Shown in pieces: positions 19,126-26,799 of a DNA stretch of 40,585 nucleotides. The notes beneath the pieces were generated by a model that made no database searches, was not told the origin of the DNA, and saw only the letters and a program-made list of their open reading frames with translations. The position numbers and the translations under genes were made by a program. The first letter of the stretch is position 1. The number at the start of each line of letters is the position of its first letter. The stretch comes from Bacillota bacterium. GTDB taxonomy: Bacteria; Bacillota; Limnochordia; Darwinibacteriales; Darwinibacteriaceae. The DNA lies in the NCBI GenBank assembly GCA_012521465.1, contig JAAYMI010000096.1, forward strand, positions 1 through 40,585, in the 5' to 3' direction.

Positions 19126-19146
19126 AAAAAAAGGGCTCTAGAGCCC
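19126..19146 (-). terminator. Rho-independent terminator after htrA
   Basis: The 14-base palindrome GGGCTCTAGAGCCC (19133-19146) starts just after the htrA stop and is followed on the minus strand by T7 (19126-19132). The stem is short (about 5-6 bp) but the T-run is strong. Confidence 0.7.
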
Positions 19147-19147
19147 A

Positions 19148-20212
19148 CTACAGCGTGACCTCTGCTTGACGCTGATCCCCGCCGCGATAATACGTCAACG
19201 CCAGCTTGCCGCCAAACCCTGCGGCCTGCACTGCATCCCGCAGTTCCCGCATTCCCGCGATTTCTTCGCCGTTTACGGCGGTAATCACATCGCCTTGGGT
19301 CAGACCTGCCGCTGCCGCCGGAGAGTCAGGCAGGACGCGAGTTATGAACGCCCCCCGCTCAACGGCGAGCTCCACTCCGGCTTGTTCCCGGATAGAAGCC
19401 GCCAATGCAGGAGTAAGGGACCCACCCAGCACACCGAGGCGCAGGGGACGGCCATGTTCGATAATCTGGTCGGCTATGTTCCGAGCTGTGGAAATAGGGA
19501 TGGCAAAACCAATTCCCTGGGCCTGCTGGATGATGGCGGTATTAATACCGATCACCTCTCCGCTTTGGTTAAGCAGAGGACCACCAGAGTTGCCGGGATT
19601 AATGGCTGCATCGGTTTGGATCATCCCTTCCAGGAAGAGGTTGTCCTCAGGATCCACCAACAGATCGCGGTTCAGCGCGCTGATCACGCCAGTGGTAACG
19701 GTTTGATCCTGGCCTAAGGGATTGCCGATCGCGATCACACTCTGCCCCACCCGCAGGGCAGTTGAGTCTCCGATAGTTGCTGCTGGTAAGCCTTTCGCGT
19801 CAACCTTCAAGACTGCTAAGTCAGACAGAGCATCCCGGCCGACCACCTCACCGCGGTAGCTTTGGCCACTGGGCAGGCGCACCACTATCTCGTTGGCATC
19901 CTGCACCACATGGTTGTTAGTCAAGATGTACCCATCTTCGCGGTAGATTACCCCTGAACCTACCCCTTTTTGCTGCTGAACTTGGTAGAAGAAAAACTGA
20001 TCCACCAACACGTCCCGAACAGTCTCAATTTTGACTGTCACGGGACCCATGCGCTCGACAACCTGCACGACCGGTTCGTTCCAATTGCCCGTCTCTTGGC
20101 TTTCCGCCATCTCTTCATCAGTGCCCACATCAGTGCCAGGGTTAAAAACAAACCACGCGGTGATGAGCACCAAGAAGGCCAACACGCCCACAAGGATACT
20201 GCTTCTGCGCAC
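19148..20212 (-). CDS. htrA: HtrA/DegP-type serine protease, membrane-anchored
   Basis: Extracytoplasmic quality-control protease. 354 residues: N-terminal membrane anchor (about 6-24), acidic linker, trypsin-like domain with the triad H101 (LTNNHVV), D131 (LSDLAVL) and S209 (NPGNSGGPLL), and one PDZ domain (about 265-350). The GTG at 20212 is chosen because GGGGGG precedes it by 7 bases and the protein then starts MRRSSILVG, right before the anchor; an upstream GTG lacks a ribosome site. It lies beside the CxxH/CxxC gene and rlmH, as in Bacillus, and ends at its own terminator. Confidence 0.94.
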   Translation of the reverse strand: MRRSSILVGVLAFLVLITAWFVFNPGTDVGTDEEMAESQETGNWNEPVVQVVERMGPVTVKIETVRDVLVDQFFFYQVQQQKGVGSGVIYREDGYILTNNHVVQDANEIVVRLPSGQSYRGEVVGRDALSDLAVLKVDAKGLPAATIGDSTALRVGQSVIAIGNPLGQDQTVTTGVISALNRDLLVDPEDNLFLEGMIQTDAAINPGNSGGPLLNQSGEVIGINTAIIQQAQGIGFAIPISTARNIADQIIEHGRPLRLGVLGGSLTPALAASIREQAGVELAVERGAFITRVLPDSPAAAAGLTQGDVITAVNGEEIAGMRELRDAVQAAGFGGKLALTYYRGGDQRQAEVTL

Positions 20213-20264
20213 AGCAAAACCCCCCAAACTCTTGGCTAGATTCACCAGTAGTATAACCACGTGT

Positions 20265-21038
20265 TTAGGGGGCTATGACGGGCCTACCCGTCACAGGGTG
20301 GCGGATGTCCGGGATATGAACGTGATAAACCTCTTGTACCAACTCCGGAGTCAGGACACCGCCGGGCGCGCCGTGGGCAACCAAACGGCCAAGGTCCAGC
20401 ACCAGCACTTCGTGGCAGTATGACGCCACCAGGTTGAGGTCGTGCAGTACGGCAACGCAGGTCATCCCTGCGTTCGCCTTGGCCTGGAGCAGGCGGCAGA
20501 TATGCAGTTGATGCTCGATGTCCAAGTGGTTCGTAGGCTCATCCAGCAAGAGAATTGGCGTTTTCTGCGCCAGAGCCCTTGCCACTGTTACCCGCTGCCG
20601 TTCTCCACCGCTCAGCTGGTCCACGGGGCGATCGGCAAACTCCACCACACCCGCTTCCCGCATTGCTTCCTCCACAATTTCTGCATCCCGAGGCGACACC
20701 GACCCATAGCCGCTTCGATACGGCGATCTCCCCAAGGTCACCAGCTCCCTCACTGTAAAGGGGAAATACTCTGGTTCCTGGGGAACGAAGGCTATAAGTC
20801 TCGCCAGCTCTTTCAAGGAATACTCGGAAACGCTTCGCCCCGCGATCCGCACTTCTCCCTTGCTGGGAGCCAGTAAGCGGTTCATGAGCTTGAGTACAGT
20901 TGACTTACCGGCACCGTTTGGGCCTACTATCCCTACAAACTGCCCTGGATAAAGCCCAAAGGCGAGATCCTCGAGAACAGGCTCACTGCTGTATGCAAAG
21001 CTCACTCTATCAAACTCGATCAGGCGGCCTTCGTGCAT
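20265..21038 (-). CDS. btuD: Cobalamin-type ABC importer, ATP-binding subunit
   Basis: 257 residues. Walker A GPNGAGKST (39-47), Q-loop FVPQEPE, signature LSGGERQRV (142-150) and Walker B ILLLDEP (162-168) are all intact. It belongs to the FecE/BtuD group of iron-chelate and B12 importers. It is the last gene of a binding protein-permease-ATPase operon controlled by a cobalamin riboswitch, which is the reason for the B12 assignment. The ATG follows AAGGAG. A 7-bp hairpin (TGACGGG with CCCGTCA, 20276-20293) covers the last codons but lacks a T-run. Confidence 0.9.
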   Translation of the reverse strand: MHEGRLIEFDRVSFAYSSEPVLEDLAFGLYPGQFVGIVGPNGAGKSTVLKLMNRLLAPSKGEVRIAGRSVSEYSLKELARLIAFVPQEPEYFPFTVRELVTLGRSPYRSGYGSVSPRDAEIVEEAMREAGVVEFADRPVDQLSGGERQRVTVARALAQKTPILLLDEPTNHLDIEHQLHICRLLQAKANAGMTCVAVLHDLNLVASYCHEVLVLDLGRLVAHGAPGGVLTPELVQEVYHVHIPDIRHPVTGRPVIAP

Positions 21039-21041
21039 TGG

Positions 21042-22061
21042 TCAGCTCCTTCTCATCAAATAGATGAAGAACGGCCCGCCGGTCATGGCCGTGACAATTC
21101 CCACAGGCAGTTCGATGGGAGAAAACACTGTCCGTGCTAGAGTATCGGCCACAACAAGAAAGATCGCTCCTGCCAAAAAAGCGTACACCGTCAGCCGAGT
21201 GTGCTTCGGGCCAATCCAGATCCGGACAGCATGGGGTACCATAAGTCCCACAAATCCGATCACCCCCGACACGGCCACACAGGCCGCGGCAATCAGAGCA
21301 CCGATGGCCAGTACCTGCTTCTGCAGCCGCTGCACATCAATCCCTAAGCTGTGGGCCGTTTCCTCACCGAGAAGGTAAACATCAAGCTTGGGGGCAAACA
21401 GGACAGCCACGGCAGAACCAGCCAGCACATAGGGGGCAGCAGCACCGAGCTGCCGCCAGCCCCGCCCCGAAAGGCTTCCCATGAGCCACATATAGACGTC
21501 CTGGAGGTTTTGGATCTTGAACACCATCATGAACGAGACCATGGCCGTAAACAGCGCGCCCACGGCCACTCCAGCCAGGATCAGGTTCGTGGGGTGCAGC
21601 CTTCCATGCATCAGACCAACGCGATACACAATAAAGGTTGCACCAACGGCTCCCGCGAAGGCATAAAGGGGTAACGTCCCATACCAGCCCAGTCCAGCAG
21701 GGATAAAGAACAGCAGCGCAGCGGCAGCTCCCAAAGACGCCCCTGAGGATACTCCAATAATATACGGGTCTGCTAATGGGTTGCGGAGAATTCCCTGAAA
21801 CAGTACTCCTGCAGCACTCAATCCCCCGCCGATCACGGCAGCCAGCAGTACCCGCGGCAGTCGGACCTGCATGACAATCAGTTCCTCCGCTGCAGTCCAG
21901 GTGCGTTCAATGGAATCAAAACCAAGAATGCGGCTGAGCAGCATCCTGCCCACATTTACCGGAGAAATGGCTACTGAACCCACCGCCGCGGCCACAAGGA
22001 TGCTTACGAGGAGGAAAGCGAGGAGTACCACTCCCCGCAGTACTCCGCTCCTGGTTCTCAT
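21042..22061 (-). CDS. btuC: Cobalamin-type ABC importer, permease subunit
   Basis: 339 residues with about ten hydrophobic segments, the FecCD/BtuC layout. Family marks are RLPRVLLAAVIGGGLSAAG (about 72-90), NPLADPYIIGVSSGASLGA (about 97-115) and GVIGFVGLMVPHAVR (about 270-284), the last contacting the ATPase. The ATG at 22061 overlaps the binding-protein stop (ATGA), so the two are translationally coupled. Substrate assignment rests on the riboswitch. Confidence 0.92.
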   Translation of the reverse strand: MRTRSGVLRGVVLLAFLLVSILVAAAVGSVAISPVNVGRMLLSRILGFDSIERTWTAAEELIVMQVRLPRVLLAAVIGGGLSAAGVLFQGILRNPLADPYIIGVSSGASLGAAAALLFFIPAGLGWYGTLPLYAFAGAVGATFIVYRVGLMHGRLHPTNLILAGVAVGALFTAMVSFMMVFKIQNLQDVYMWLMGSLSGRGWRQLGAAAPYVLAGSAVAVLFAPKLDVYLLGEETAHSLGIDVQRLQKQVLAIGALIAAACVAVSGVIGFVGLMVPHAVRIWIGPKHTRLTVYAFLAGAIFLVVADTLARTVFSPIELPVGIVTAMTGGPFFIYLMRRS

Positions 22062-22894
22062 AGTTCTAGCCCGTGGATCAAGTGAATGAGCTCAGCCAGC
22101 CCATCCAACAGCCTGGGCGTGCCGCGCACATACAAGTCAGGATTTACCTCATACACAGCTCCAGTCTGATACGCGGTGAGCCCCTGCCATGCTGGGCGCT
22201 GCAGAGCTTCTTCCATATTGAAGTTTGTCAGGATAACGACCTCCGGATCCCTCGCCAAGACCTGCTCCTCACTGAGCTGGGGCCACGCTTGGCCGGTGTC
22301 CGCGGCAATATTCTCACCGCCAGCTAGATTGATCAGCTCGTCCAGGAAGCTCCCTGGCCCCGCTGTCATAACCGGTTCATACCAGATTTCCACGAAGACT
22401 CTTTTGGAGGATCCGGCCGGAACCTTGGCGGTAAGCTCTGCCAACCTGGCTCTCATCTGCGCTGCAAGGGCTCTGCCTGCCTCGCCTGCCCCAACCAAAT
22501 CACCCAAGGTGACCATGCTCTCAATCACTTCTTCCACCGTCGTGGGGTCGGTAGAAGCCACCTCAATGCCCAAACTCTGCAGCTGTTCGATATGGCCGGC
22601 CACTAGGTTGGAGTCGCCGATCACGATGTCCGGCTGCAGGCTGAGCAGCACCTCCATATTCAAGCTGAAAGCATCGCCAATCACAGTGCGCTCTGTCGCT
22701 TCGGGAGGATAGGTGCACCAGCTGGTAACGCCCACAACGCGATCTCCAACTCCTAAAGCAAACAGATTCTCCGTGATATTTGGTGTCACTGACACGATCC
22801 TCTGCGGCACCTTTCCTTCAGCGAAAACAGTCCCTGAAGACAGCATCATCAGTACCAATAAAGCAAGTACAGCATGGCTCAACTTCACGTGCAT
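22058..22894 (-). CDS. btuF: Cobalamin-type ABC importer, substrate-binding protein
   Basis: 278 residues. An N-terminal signal sequence (about 1-25, ending TVFAEG) precedes a class III helical-backbone binding fold: RIVSVTPNITENLFALGVGDRVVGVTSWC and LLSLQPDIVIGD are typical BtuF/FecB blocks. There is no lipobox cysteine, which is unusual for a monoderm Gram-positive binding protein. The ATG follows AGAGGAGA, directly after the riboswitch terminator. It probably captures B12 or a related corrinoid for BtuCD. Confidence 0.9.
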   Translation of the reverse strand: MHVKLSHAVLALLVLMMLSSGTVFAEGKVPQRIVSVTPNITENLFALGVGDRVVGVTSWCTYPPEATERTVIGDAFSLNMEVLLSLQPDIVIGDSNLVAGHIEQLQSLGIEVASTDPTTVEEVIESMVTLGDLVGAGEAGRALAAQMRARLAELTAKVPAGSSKRVFVEIWYEPVMTAGPGSFLDELINLAGGENIAADTGQAWPQLSEEQVLARDPEVVILTNFNMEEALQRPAWQGLTAYQTGAVYEVNPDLYVRGTPRLLDGLAELIHLIHGLEL

Positions 22895-22908
22895 CGTACT
22901 CTCCTCTC

Positions 22909-22934
22909 AAAAAATAAGCCCCAGGCATCTGGGG
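22909..22934 (-). terminator. Riboswitch-linked terminator before btuF
   Basis: CCCCAG (22919-22924) and CTGGGG (22929-22934) with a GCAT loop form a stem followed on the minus strand by CTTATTTTTT. It stands between the cobalamin aptamer and the btuF ribosome site, so it is the likely expression platform: B12 binding would favour termination. Confidence 0.85.
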
Positions 22935-22992
22935 ATAAGTAGTTTCGAAATGAAAAAATCACCACTCCTTTTCCGCGCAAGATGGTTGATGA

Positions 22993-23175
22993 AATGCAGC
23001 TTGGCAGGTCTCCTGGCTCCCAACTCATCATGCTCTCATACCTTCCCCACAACCGTGAGTGGCATACCATGAGGCACTCATTGGATACAGTGGCGGGACC
23101 GCGTGGTTTCTCTGTTTCCAGAGCCCAACTTCCCTATTATCTGCTGGCTGTTCAGCAGCACCAAGCCGAGTATTG
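22993..23175 (-). promoter_or_regulatory. Cobalamin riboswitch (aptamer)
   Basis: On the minus strand the conserved order of a B12 aptamer is present: AATAGGGAA near 23130-23138, GGTCCCGCCACTG near 23090-23102, and the B12 box GCCAGGAGACCTGCC at 23004-23018. It lies upstream of the btuFCD operon with a terminator in between. Boundaries are approximate. I could not find a convincing promoter above it. Confidence 0.9.
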
Positions 23176-23264
23176 AGTTGTCATGTGATTCTTCGCCGCC
23201 AACCTGCAATTTCCTTCCGTGTTTTGGTGATAATAAACCGACACCAATAACAGGGGCGACTTGT

Positions 23265-23915
23265 GTGAGCTACCGCGATTACCTTGACGAACAGCGCAAA
23301 CTCATCAGAACCAAGAAAGAAGCACGAGAAGCTAAGAACGAACGGCCGCGCAACCCCCGCCCACCTCGCCTTGACCCTCCTCCTGCCCGAGATAGCCTGC
23401 TGCTGCCCATTATCATCGGCCTCTGCTTAATGCTGATAGCGGCCTGGAGCATATTATGGTTTGCCGTACCCGCTGTGCACGGGCCACTGGAGGCAAGCCC
23501 CACAATCATCATTCAGGGAACACCAGCAGAAGCGGAGGCTATCCGAGCCTGGCTTGCACCCGAGATCGCTGCCAGCAATCTCAACTGGGAAATCATCGCT
23601 GTTGGGTCCCGCCGCGAGCTGGCCGAACACCTCAACTCAGGCGGGAGGATGGATGTGCTCATAATTGATCAGGACTTAGCCGCTGAGCTCTACGAAGCAG
23701 GACTCCTGGCACCGCTCCTTCCTAAAGCGGAAGTCCCCAGTTTCAGCGGGGCGTTCTCCCCGCTGTGGCACGCGGAACCATTCACTAAAACCTTGGGCTG
23801 GGCGATTCCGGCTGCAGGAGATGTGGATTATGCCCGCCATCTCTATACGCTCTTTCAGCAGTTCGTCGATCCATTTCAACGCCCACAAACGGCGGCTGCG
23901 CCTCCCAGAACGTAG
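23265..23915 (+). CDS. Single-pass membrane protein with a partial binding-protein-like domain
   Basis: 216 residues; no family recognised. A charged N-terminus (about 1-30, rich in Arg, Lys and Glu) and a proline/arginine patch (about 30-42) lead to one membrane segment (about 46-70, LLLPIIIGLCLMLIAAWSILWF), then an external domain. That domain starts PTIIIQGTPAEAEAIRAWLAPEI and includes MDVLIIDQDLAAELYEAGLLAPL, which recalls part of a type 2 periplasmic-binding fold, and it seems too short for a whole one. The GTG at 23265 has a weak AGGGGC site; open reading continues upstream through the riboswitch but I do not count it. It diverges from btuF and converges with folD. Confidence 0.6.
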   Translation: MSYRDYLDEQRKLIRTKKEAREAKNERPRNPRPPRLDPPPARDSLLLPIIIGLCLMLIAAWSILWFAVPAVHGPLEASPTIIIQGTPAEAEAIRAWLAPEIAASNLNWEIIAVGSRRELAEHLNSGGRMDVLIIDQDLAAELYEAGLLAPLLPKAEVPSFSGAFSPLWHAEPFTKTLGWAIPAAGDVDYARHLYTLFQQFVDPFQRPQTAAAPPRT

Positions 23916-23924
23916 AGGCGCAGC
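23895..23924. terminator. 10-bp hairpin between convergent genes
   Basis: GCTGCGCCTC (23895-23904) and GAGGCGCAGC (23915-23924) are perfect arms with a 10-base loop, overlapping the stop of the membrane protein gene and lying 12 bases before the folD stop. Neither side has a real T-run, so intrinsic termination is uncertain; it may block 3' decay instead. Confidence 0.5.
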
Positions 23925-23936
23925 TAAACTTGGTTA

Positions 23937-24779
23937 TCAGTTCTCAGCAGCGGAACTGACTGTATTTTTCATGAGCATGGCGATGGTCATGGGGCCAACG
24001 CCGCCCGGTACGGGCGTGATGGCACTGGCCACTTCTTGTACTTCCTCAAAATCCACATCGCCCACTATCTTGCCGTCAACGCGGTTGATGCCCACATCGA
24101 TAACTACCGCTCCCGGCTTGACCCAGTACTTCTTCACCAGTTTCGGACGGCCTACTGCCACAACTAGAATATCGGCTTGAGCACATTCTTGCTGGACATT
24201 GACTGTACGGGAGTGGCAGACTGTGACGGTGGCGTTCTCCCGCAGAAACAGCATGGCTGCCGGTTTACCCACGATGTTACTGCGTCCCAGCACAACCACT
24301 TTCTTACCGGCAATAGCTACGCCTGTCCGCTTCACCAGCTCCAGTACGCCCGCTGGTGTGCAGGGCACATATGCTGGCAGTCCAATGCTGAGTCTACCCA
24401 CATTTGTGGGGTGGAAGCCGTCCACATCCTTCTTGGGATTGATCCGGTTGATCACTTCTTCTTCATCTAACCCATCAGGGAGAGGAAGCTGCACTAAGAT
24501 GCCGTGGATCTTTGGATCGGCGTTCAAACGGTCGATGAGCGCCAGCAGCTCCCCTTGAGTGATGGTCCCCGGCAGTTTGTGTTCCTCCGAGTAGATGCCG
24601 ATTTCGTGGCAGGCTTTTTTCTTCTGGCGAACATACACCGCGGAAGCCGGATTATCCCCTACAAGGACCACAGCCAGTCCAGGTCTGCGACCTTGGGCGG
24701 CCATACGCTCCACTTGCTCTTTTAGTTCCGACCGAATTTGGGCGGCAATCTGTTTGCCGTTAATGATTTCAGCTGCCAT
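23937..24779 (-). CDS. folD: Bifunctional methylene-THF dehydrogenase/cyclohydrolase FolD
   Basis: Interconverts 5,10-methylene- and 10-formyl-tetrahydrofolate with NADP, linking to fhs in this window. 280 residues: substrate-site YVRQKKKAC (about 49-57, with the catalytic lysine), [26 protein letters not shown] and the cofactor loop GRSNIVGKP (about 165-173), ending [12 protein letters not shown]. The ATG at 24779 is used (AGAGGG before it). It follows the isomerase gene by 11 bases and so shares its promoter. Confidence 0.96.
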   Translation of the reverse strand: MAAEIINGKQIAAQIRSELKEQVERMAAQGRRPGLAVVLVGDNPASAVYVRQKKKACHEIGIYSEEHKLPGTITQGELLALIDRLNADPKIHGILVQLPLPDGLDEEEVINRINPKKDVDGFHPTNVGRLSIGLPAYVPCTPAGVLELVKRTGVAIAGKKVVVLGRSNIVGKPAAMLFLRENATVTVCHSRTVNVQQECAQADILVVAVGRPKLVKKYWVKPGAVVIDVGINRVDGKIVGDVDFEEVQEVASAITPVPGGVGPMTIAMLMKNTVSSAAEN

Positions 24780-24790
24780 GGCTGACCCTC

Positions 24791-25762
24791 TTAGATCCAC
24801 CATGCCTTAGGCATGGGTTGATCCAAAATGACCTCTTTCAGGAATGATACTGCCTTACCAAATCCTTCATCGGTGGAGGCTAGAGCATCTTCATGCTCAA
24901 TGCTGAGGACGTAGTCATAGCCGGCAATCCGCAGTTCACTGACAATGTCCTTCCAATACTTGTAGTCATTGCCGTAGCCTACGGATCTAAACAGCCATGA
25001 CCGTTCGGGCAGGCGGTCATAAGGCTTGGTATCCAGCACACCGTTGACTGCGGTGTTGTAAGGATCCACATGAGTGTCTTTAGCATGGACATGGAAAATA
25101 GCCTTTTCTTTGCCCAATGCGCGGATAGCAGCCGTTGGACTGCATCCCTGCCAGATGAGATGCGAAGGATCGAAGTTGGCTCCGATACTCGGGCCTACAG
25201 CTTTGCGCAGTCGGAGCAGTGTATCGACGTTATACACCACAAAGCCGGGATGCATCTCGAAGGCGATTTTCGTGACACCGTGGTCAGCAGCAAACTTCGC
25301 TTCTTCGGTCCAGTAAGGAATAACTTTCTCGTTCCACTGCCACTCTAGGATATCGGCAAAATCATTAGGCCAAGCACAGGTTACCCAGTTAGGATACTTG
25401 GAATTCTCGCTGTCGCCCGGGCAGCCAGAAAAAGTACAGATGATCTCGATCCCGAGCTTCTCCGCCAACCGCACAGCGTTGCGCCAGTCTTCATGAAACC
25501 CTTTGGCAATCTCCTTATCGGGGTGGAGCGCATTTCCGTGCACGCTCAGCGCGCTGATCTGCACGCCTTCATCAGCAAAAGCTTGCTTGAAGTCAGCAAG
25601 TTTCTGGGGATTGGCCAAGAGTTCTACAGGGTCACAATGAGCTTTGCCAGGATATCCACCACAGCCGATTTCTACGGTGGAAAGGCCGAAGCTCTTCACC
25701 TTTTTTAGCATTTCCCGTAAGGGGAGTTGGCCGTACAGTACGGCAAATACACCGATTCTCAT
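24791..25762 (-). CDS. Sugar phosphate isomerase/epimerase (xylose-isomerase-like TIM barrel)
   Basis: 323 residues, AP-endonuclease-2/xylose-isomerase-like fold. Metal-site blocks are visible: [17 protein letters not shown] (about 186-194), [11 protein letters not shown] (about 216-226), FHVHAKDTH and VLSIEHED near the end. Such proteins act in inositol and sugar-acid catabolism; the substrate here cannot be told. The ATG at 25762 follows GGGAGG by 7 bases. It heads a two-gene operon with folD behind a promoter carrying two inverted repeats. The pairing with a folate enzyme has no obvious pathway logic. Confidence 0.85.
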   Translation of the reverse strand: MRIGVFAVLYGQLPLREMLKKVKSFGLSTVEIGCGGYPGKAHCDPVELLANPQKLADFKQAFADEGVQISALSVHGNALHPDKEIAKGFHEDWRNAVRLAEKLGIEIICTFSGCPGDSENSKYPNWVTCAWPNDFADILEWQWNEKVIPYWTEEAKFAADHGVTKIAFEMHPGFVVYNVDTLLRLRKAVGPSIGANFDPSHLIWQGCSPTAAIRALGKEKAIFHVHAKDTHVDPYNTAVNGVLDTKPYDRLPERSWLFRSVGYGNDYKYWKDIVSELRIAGYDYVLSIEHEDALASTDEGFGKAVSFLKEVILDQPMPKAWWI

Positions 25763-25790
25763 ATGTAATCCTCCCTTGCATGATATTGCC

Positions 25791-25819
25791 ATCATATAAT
25801 CTAGTTGGCTAGTTGCCAA
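25791..25819 (-). promoter_or_regulatory. Sigma-A promoter of the isomerase-folD operon with inverted repeats
   Basis: TTGGCA (-35, 25814-25819), 17-bp spacer, TATGAT (-10, 25791-25796). TTGGC and GCCAA form an inverted repeat across the -35 (25805-25819), and ATGAT/ATCAT form another just over and after the -10, a layout that suggests repressor control. Confidence 0.7.
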
Positions 25820-25832
25820 AAAACTCCTTCAG

Positions 25833-25873
25833 AAAAGCAAAACCGAACTTCGATCCCCACCAGGAAAGTTCGG
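25833..25873 (-). terminator. Terminator after tRNA-Arg
   Basis: CCGAACTT (25843-25850) and AAGTTCGG (25866-25873) pair perfectly and are followed on the minus strand by TTTTGCTTTT. It lies 16 bases past the tRNA-Arg 3' end. Confidence 0.85.
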
Positions 25874-25888
25874 CGTGAAAATAAAAAA

Positions 25889-25963
25889 TGGTGCGCCTAG
25901 CAGGACTCGAACCTGCGCTCCTGGCTCCGGAGGCCAGTGCTCTATCCTCTGAGCTATAGGCGC
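25889..25963 (-). tRNA. tRNA-Arg (anticodon CCG)
   Basis: Full cloverleaf of 75 bases with encoded CCA: acceptor GCGCCTA/TAGGCGC, anticodon stem CTGGC/GCCAG with loop CTCCGGA, and T arm GCAGG-TTCGAGT-CCTGC. It reads CGG codons. It is a single-gene unit with its own promoter and terminator. Confidence 0.96.
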
Positions 25964-25981
25964 ACCTTTGGTACATCCGTT

Positions 25982-26010
25982 ATTATAGCAGTTGGACCCA
26001 GAAAATGCAA
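25982..26010 (-). promoter_or_regulatory. Sigma-A promoter of tRNA-Arg
   Basis: TTGCAT (-35, 26005-26010), 17-bp spacer, TATAAT (-10, 25982-25987) on the minus strand. It stands back to back with the copZ promoter, whose -35 begins 8 bases further right. Confidence 0.82.
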
Positions 26011-26017
26011 CAGTCGT

Positions 26018-26046
26018 TTGACAAACCGCGGTCGTTCAACTAGAAT
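26018..26046 (+). promoter_or_regulatory. Sigma-A promoter of copZ-csoR
   Basis: Perfect TTGACA (26018-26023), 17-bp spacer, TAGAAT (26041-26046). Predicted start near 26053, immediately upstream of the CsoR-type operator. Confidence 0.83.
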
Positions 26047-26056
26047 AGAATTAACG

Positions 26057-26075
26057 ACACCCCACCGGGGGTATA
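26057..26075 (+). promoter_or_regulatory. Probable CsoR operator
   Basis: A C-run/G-run pseudo-palindrome (ACCCCACCGGGGGTA core) lies at about +5 to +23 of the copZ transcript. GC-tract dyads ending in TA are typical of copper-sensing CsoR repressors, and csoR is the second gene of this transcript, so copper-relieved autoregulation is inferred. Confidence 0.7.
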
Positions 26076-26090
26076 GTGAGGAGATTGCAG

Positions 26091-26306
26091 ATGAAAAAAA
26101 TCATGCATTTGCAGGGACTGAGCTGCGGTCACTGCCAGAGGCGTGTAGAACAAGCCCTGAACGCCATTCCCGGTGTTACTGCCCGAGCAGATCTTACCAA
26201 CCAACAAGCTGCGGTTACCATGAGTGCAGCAGTAGATGATCAAACCCTTCGTTCAGCCGTTGAAGAAGCGGGCTACCAAGTGATCTCTATTGAGGAGATC
26301 GGCTAG
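26091..26306 (+). CDS. copZ: Copper chaperone CopZ (heavy-metal-associated domain)
   Basis: 71 residues, a single HMA ferredoxin-like domain with the metal site GLSCGHC (C12, C15) and the usual AGYQV near the C-terminus. It binds Cu(I) and passes it to a P-type ATPase or regulator. The ATG at 26091 has GAGGAGA 6 bases before it. It is the first gene of a copper-responsive two-gene operon with csoR (one base between stop and start). No copA gene lies in this window, so the exporter must be elsewhere if present. Confidence 0.93.
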   Translation: MKKIMHLQGLSCGHCQRRVEQALNAIPGVTARADLTNQQAAVTMSAAVDDQTLRSAVEEAGYQVISIEEIG

Positions 26307-26307
26307 C

Positions 26308-26571
26308 GTGAAGGCAGATAAGACAAAGGTCATGCGCCTCCTCAAAACGGCGCGGGGTCAAATCGACGGCCTGATCCGTATGGTGGAAGAGGATCGCTAC
26401 TGCATTGACATTTCCAACCAACTCTTGGCCACACAAGCCATCCTCCGCAGCATTAACCGGGAGATTCTCCACGATCATCTCAACAGCTGCGTCAAGGCAG
26501 CCTTCCAGTCGCCTGAAGGCCAGAATAAGATCGAGGAGATCATGGAGATCATTGACAAAATCACGAAGTAG
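26308..26571 (+). CDS. csoR: Copper-sensing repressor CsoR
   Basis: 87-residue all-helical repressor. The Cu(I) ligands fit the CsoR pattern: C32 (RYCIDI), then H57 and C61 in HDHLNSC. These separate it from FrmR- and RcnR-type relatives. The GTG at 26308 is preferred (GAGGAG ten bases upstream, within the end of copZ). It follows copZ directly and the operator lies just before copZ, which predicts copper derepression of both genes. Confidence 0.93.
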   Translation: MKADKTKVMRLLKTARGQIDGLIRMVEEDRYCIDISNQLLATQAILRSINREILHDHLNSCVKAAFQSPEGQNKIEEIMEIIDKITK

Positions 26572-26583
26572 TCTGATCCCATC

Positions 26584-26612
26584 TTGATCTCCGCGCGTTT
26601 TCGCTCTATAAT
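26584..26612 (+). promoter_or_regulatory. Sigma-A promoter of the tRNA-Gly/tRNA-Thr pair
   Basis: TTGATC (26584-26589), 17-bp spacer and perfect TATAAT (26607-26612), ending 12 bases before tRNA-Gly. Confidence 0.82.
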
Positions 26613-26624
26613 TAGATCAGCCAA

Positions 26625-26700
26625 GCGGATGTAGCTCAGCTGGTAGAGCATCGGCTTCCCAAGCCGAGGGCCGCGAGTTCGAATCTCGTCATCCGCTCCA
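26625..26700 (+). tRNA. tRNA-Gly (anticodon CCC)
   Basis: 76 bases with encoded CCA. Acceptor GCGGATG/CATCCGC, anticodon stem TCGGC/GCCGA with loop TTCCCAA, T arm GCGAG-TTCGAAT-CTCGT. It reads GGG. First of a two-tRNA transcript. Confidence 0.96.
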
Positions 26701-26709
26701 TTTTTTTGT

Positions 26710-26784
26710 GCTGGCGTGGCTCAGTGGTAGAGCAGTCGATTCGTAATCGACAGGTCGAGGGTTCAAATCCCTCCGCCAGCTCCA
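26710..26784 (+). tRNA. tRNA-Thr (anticodon CGT)
   Basis: 75 bases with encoded CCA. Acceptor GCTGGCG/CGCCAGC, anticodon stem GTCGA/TCGAC with loop TTCGTAA, T arm GAGGG-TTCAAAT-CCCTC. It reads ACG. Nine bases after tRNA-Gly. Confidence 0.96.
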
Positions 26785-26799
26785 TTTAGGAAGAAAGAA

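Noticed and set aside
20276-20293. TGACGGG/CCCGTCA hairpin as btuD terminator
   Set aside because: The stem lies within the last codons and has no T-run after it; kept only as a remark in the btuD entry.
23103-23264. N-terminal extension of the 216-aa membrane protein
   Set aside because: These codons overlap the cobalamin riboswitch and look non-coding (Cys/Pro/Ser-rich); the GTG at 23265 is more credible.
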